The notes beneath the pieces were generated by a model. That model searched no databases. It had not been told where the DNA came from and was given only the letters and a program-made list of their open reading frames with translations. From the NCBI GenBank assembly GCA_030835385.1, contig JAURPI010000042.1, forward strand, positions 1 through 64,000: a DNA stretch of 64,000 bases, written 5' to 3'. Source of the DNA: Alphaproteobacteria bacterium. Its GTDB lineage: Bacteria > Pseudomonadota > Alphaproteobacteria > Rhodospirillales > Rhodospirillaceae. The position numbers and the translations under genes were made by a program. Of this stretch, positions 60,869 through 64,000 are shown piece after piece (position 1 is the stretch's first letter; each line of letters begins with the position of its first letter).

Positions 60869-61948
60869 ATGAGCACATCGAACGCCGAACGCCCAAGCGG
60901 CCCCGGACTGATTTTTGGACCCGGCCCCGAAGGCTGGTGGGATTCCGAGCGCGTCTCCTGCCCCAAGGTTATGCGTATGGACGATGGAACCTGGCGTATG
61001 TGGTACTACGGTCGCGATAAGACGTTTGACCGCATGATCGGTTTGCCCACCGGACGTATCGGTTTGGCCACGTCCGACGATGGTATTCACTGGGAGCGGG
61101 TGCGCGGGCCGGGCGTAATGGGCTCTGTGTTAGACCCTCACACCGACCCAAAACGGTTCGATTCATCTCACGTGGGCGTCAATGACGTTTACATCGACAA
61201 CGGTCTGTACTGGATGTGGTATTTCGGCGGCGACCAAGCCATCAACAATGTTCGTGGGTTCGATGTGAAGGGCTTTCCGATGCGATCCGGCGCTGCAGTT
61301 TCGCGCGACGGCGTTCATTGGACTCGCATCGAAGGACCTTATAACGGCGCGCTTCTCAATAACGGCGAACCCGGCGAGTTTGATTCCTTTTTGGCAGCCT
61401 GGCCGCAGATCATCCGCTGGGACGATGGCAGCTGGCGGCTCTACTACCACACGTTGGATGCCAACGAGGGATACATCATGGCTTGGGCTGAGTCAGAAGA
61501 TGGATTGCGGTGGGAGAAACGTGGCCCCCTATTTGGCAAAGGCCCAAAAGGACGCTTTGATGATTATGGCTCCGCAACTCGACAAATCATAAAGATCAAT
61601 GGCCAGTGGGCATTGTTCTATGAAGGATGTCAGGACGTCGGCACTAATCCGGAAGTTGACCGCCAGATTGGACTGGCGGTGTCTGATGACGGCATCACTT
61701 GGGAACGAGTCGATGGTCCTCACAAGAATGGTTCTATCATCCCCCAATCCCCAAAAGGCTCGGGCCTCTGGGACCATCGCCTTGGTTGCCCTTGGGTCGT
61801 GCCAATGGATGACGACACGCTGCGGCTGTACTATATCGGGTCAAACGAGCGGGACAGCGAAGGCGGCAGCGAACTCAGCAGCGTTCATCAAATCGGCATG
61901 GCCTTCAGCGACGGCGACATCACCAAGTGGGAACGCTGGACCGGATAG
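60869..61948 (+). CDS. Five-bladed beta-propeller protein (GH43/32-like)
   Basis: A 359-residue protein without signal peptide, built from five repeats of the pattern GxAxSxDGxxWERV: GLATSDDGIHWERV, AAVSRDGVHWTRI, AWAESEDGLRWEKRG, GLAVSDDGITWERVDG and GMAFSDGDITKWERW. This is the five-bladed propeller seen in glycoside hydrolase families 32, 43, 62 and 68 and in related phosphorylases (GH130-like). Acidic residues are present (DDG; GEFDSF; RFDDYG), but which are catalytic is unclear. It may act on an oligosaccharide handled by the adjacent hydrolase-fold protein. Confidence 0.78.
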   Translation: MSTSNAERPSGPGLIFGPGPEGWWDSERVSCPKVMRMDDGTWRMWYYGRDKTFDRMIGLPTGRIGLATSDDGIHWERVRGPGVMGSVLDPHTDPKRFDSSHVGVNDVYIDNGLYWMWYFGGDQAINNVRGFDVKGFPMRSGAAVSRDGVHWTRIEGPYNGALLNNGEPGEFDSFLAAWPQIIRWDDGSWRLYYHTLDANEGYIMAWAESEDGLRWEKRGPLFGKGPKGRFDDYGSATRQIIKINGQWALFYEGCQDVGTNPEVDRQIGLAVSDDGITWERVDGPHKNGSIIPQSPKGSGLWDHRLGCPWVVPMDDDTLRLYYIGSNERDSEGGSELSSVHQIGMAFSDGDITKWERWTG

Positions 61949-61961
61949 AGTGCGTGTGAAT

Positions 61962-63782
61962 TTAAAGTCGGCTCAAATCCAGATCAATCACCGCCCCTAC
62001 CCAAGCATCTTCGAGCAAACCCTCGGTGTGCTTAGCCGCAACGACATCACCTTTCGCTTTGTACACTTCTGCAAGACCAAACAGCGCTAAGCCGTTGTTC
62101 GGTGCGTCGATTAGACTCGCCTTAAGTGCACGCTCCGCGTCATCGGTCCGACCGGCTGCAAGGTATGCCGCACCCAAAGACTGACGCACCGGATAATACC
62201 AATAAGGCGGCTCCATATAATTGACCGTATCTTGCAAGGACACGGCCGCTTCAAAATGCCCAATTGCAGCGTCCGATTCATTATTCGACTGGGCGATACG
62301 ACCAAGGGCAACCTGTTGCGCTATCGACAATAAGGTCGGTGCTGGCACGCCGTTCCCGGTTAAACCACGAAAATCGGAATTGTCATTTAAGGCGGCGATG
62401 GCATCCACTTCGGCCAATGCATCGCCGGACTGATTGTTTTTTACCAGGGATATGGCACGGGCGTAGTGCCACATGGCCTTCACGTAGGGTGCATCATGGC
62501 CGGGATCGGGCAAAGCCATAATCTGGTCGTGGCTGCCCAGTTCAGCATAGGCGAACAAAGGCGACACTTTGACCGGTTGCACACCCGGCGCTGAGCTGGC
62601 CATCGCCATCGGAATTAAAGCATCGAGCTTGTCCGCATACTCAAGAGTTCGGTCACGGTCTCCGGCCATGAAGGCGGACACCAGAACGAAGTGCACGTTG
62701 TGGGGATAGTAACCAAACTGATATATGCCACCGCCAATAGCCTCAGGCCGTTGGAAGTAAGCCTCATCCACGGCAACAGCCCTCACGTTGGTTTCGAGGG
62801 AATCGAGGTAGCGCCCGACGCGGTAGTAAATGTGTGACGGCATGTGAACCATGTGTCCCGCACCAGGCATTAGGTCTTCCATAATCTCTGCGTAGGGCTC
62901 GACCTTAGTCGGCATCACCGACGCTTCCAGTAAATGAATATATAAGTGTATGGCACCCGGGTGACTGGGGTTATCGGCAAGCACCTGCTCGACCAAGGCT
63001 ACTGCCGTGCCAATACGCCCAGCCGGTGTGCGACCATCCGCTTCCCAGTAGATCCACGGTGACTCATTCATGATAGCGTCCGCTGTGATCAACGCGATGC
63101 CATGGTCATCGGGATATTGAGCTTGAACATCAATCATCGCTGACGCAAATGCAGCGTGATATGGCGCCGGACGGCGGGAGGCATCTTCGCCATAGCGAGT
63201 AGCCAATGCTGCGATAAGAGCCTGCTCCCGCGGGGACGCATTGCCCGCATTGGCCATTGCCCGGTCTACAGCGGACAACGCCTGATCAACGACATCAGGA
63301 GACATGGGCAAATTGATATTCGGACCGAGTGCATACGCTTCACCCCATGCACATAAAGCACAATCCGGATCTATGTCTTGCGCCACCTGGAAGGACCGCA
63401 CAGCCTCTGCATGATTGAAGGCATAGGCGAAGCGTAGACCTTGATCAAAATAGGCCAACGCCATTGGAGAGTCCGAAGTCGCAGCGTAGGTCACTGTGCC
63501 GAGATCAGAATAGAGAGGTGGTCGATTCGCTTTCTCCGACGGATCGGTCGCCGCCCCTGCTTGTCTCATCGCCGCGGCTGCCAAAACTTGCCGCAGCAAA
63601 TTGGGCTGCGACTGGCCAGCCGGACCACACATGGCTCCGCCAACCACAGCAGGGCTAAACAACTCCGCCATTTTATCCGCATCCGCGACCTGGGGGTCAG
63701 CGCCCTCAAACCTAGCCCCGGCCAACCCAGTGACTAACAGTGTTGTGAACAGGGCAACGGCAATTCTCTGTAGCGTCAACAT
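61962..63782 (-). CDS. Exported TPR-repeat protein, unknown function
   Basis: A 606-residue protein with a signal peptide (RIAVALFTTLLVTGLAGA) and several tetratricopeptide repeats, for example AYFDQGLRFAYAFNHAEAVR near the start and YLAAGRTDDAERALKASL near the end. Conserved-looking residues unusual for plain TPRs include DPDCALCAWGEAYALGPNIN (a C-x2-C), GHMVHMPSHIYYRVGRY (three His) and YYPHNVHF, which could bind metal or haem; this is speculation. The frame opens at 63836, but ATG 63782 has AAGGAGAG upstream. The gene stands alone; 63783-64000 contains no other recognisable feature. Confidence 0.75.
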   Translation of the reverse strand: MLTLQRIAVALFTTLLVTGLAGARFEGADPQVADADKMAELFSPAVVGGAMCGPAGQSQPNLLRQVLAAAAMRQAGAATDPSEKANRPPLYSDLGTVTYAATSDSPMALAYFDQGLRFAYAFNHAEAVRSFQVAQDIDPDCALCAWGEAYALGPNINLPMSPDVVDQALSAVDRAMANAGNASPREQALIAALATRYGEDASRRPAPYHAAFASAMIDVQAQYPDDHGIALITADAIMNESPWIYWEADGRTPAGRIGTAVALVEQVLADNPSHPGAIHLYIHLLEASVMPTKVEPYAEIMEDLMPGAGHMVHMPSHIYYRVGRYLDSLETNVRAVAVDEAYFQRPEAIGGGIYQFGYYPHNVHFVLVSAFMAGDRDRTLEYADKLDALIPMAMASSAPGVQPVKVSPLFAYAELGSHDQIMALPDPGHDAPYVKAMWHYARAISLVKNNQSGDALAEVDAIAALNDNSDFRGLTGNGVPAPTLLSIAQQVALGRIAQSNNESDAAIGHFEAAVSLQDTVNYMEPPYWYYPVRQSLGAAYLAAGRTDDAERALKASLIDAPNNGLALFGLAEVYKAKGDVVAAKHTEGLLEDAWVGAVIDLDLSRL

Positions 63783-64000
63783 GGCGCTCTCCTTCAAAAT
63801 CAGAGGCCTGAGAATAAGGTTGGTTCGCCATATCACAACACGAATATTCGCACGGCGACAATACAGCCCTGTGGAGCAACCTTAAGCTCCAGGCAGGCGT
63901 TCGATAGTGTTCCCCAGGACAAGCACAAAGTTTTGCCGTAATTGCCTCACATCATACACTTTCGATACCTCACCAATTCGTATGGATCAAAGGACCAGAC

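Overview
The window looks like chromosome from an alphaproteobacterium, probably a free-living Rhodospirillales-like heterotroph. The reasons are the PhaR-type PHA regulator, the AGEAS form of the ThDP motif in IlvB, the compact mreBCD-PBP2-rodA block beside the ilv/leu genes, and lptD-surA-pdxA-rsmA in the classical order. The lineage is an inference from gene content, not a database match.

Layout. 1-3616: a relic of an IS3/IS407-type insertion sequence, then a two-gene cassette (acetolactate-synthase-like enzyme plus aldehyde dehydrogenase) enclosed by 55-bp inverted repeats and abutting the 3' end of tRNA-Lys(CUU). 3725-9268 (minus): rod-shape and elongasome operon mreB-mreC-mreD-mrdA-rodA with 4-nt overlaps. 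9427-14964 (minus): branched-chain amino acid block ilvB-ilvN-ilvC, a strong terminator, then leuA preceded by a leucine-rich leader peptide with an attenuator-like hairpin. 15075-19377: miaA, a DUF1015 protein, a small orphan and pepA. 19552-25143 (plus): an orphan CoxL-like molybdopterin subunit, cysQ, a Sua5-type protein and an FAD-linked oxidase. 25801-32888 (plus): envelope biogenesis and housekeeping run lptF-lptD-surA-pdxA-rsmA. 33570-37015: PHA metabolism (phaA, phaC and a small PhaE-like protein, divergent from phaR, with two palindromic putative PhaR operators between). 37171-41228 (minus): queuosine genes queA-tgt-queG plus a SUMF1-domain lipoprotein. 41366-51881: accessory genes (DUF2937, GST, subtilisin-like protease, membrane protein, DegT aminotransferase, TylF methyltransferase, TauE exporter, dienelactone hydrolase). 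52001-54738: a DapA-family lyase and leuC. 54782-63782: catabolic and secreted genes (TonB receptor, ABC solute-binding protein, alpha/beta hydrolase, beta-propeller protein, TPR protein).

A recurring theme is gene decay. Five loci carry in-frame stop codons inside otherwise continuous reading frames (TAA, TAG and TGA all occur). Two further genes survive only as fragments, and the transposase is frameshifted. I take these as young pseudogenes or sequence errors; the mixture of stop codons argues against a reassigned codon.

The points most worth a second look are the inverted-repeat cassette beside tRNA-Lys, the LeuA leader peptide, the histone-like basic tail on IlvN, a tRNA-guanine transglycosylase missing two of its zinc cysteines, the paired TTGTGC-N3-GCACAA operators of the PHA locus, and a hydrolase with histidine in place of the nucleophile. 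I did not find a CRISPR array, prophage, rRNA or classical defence system.
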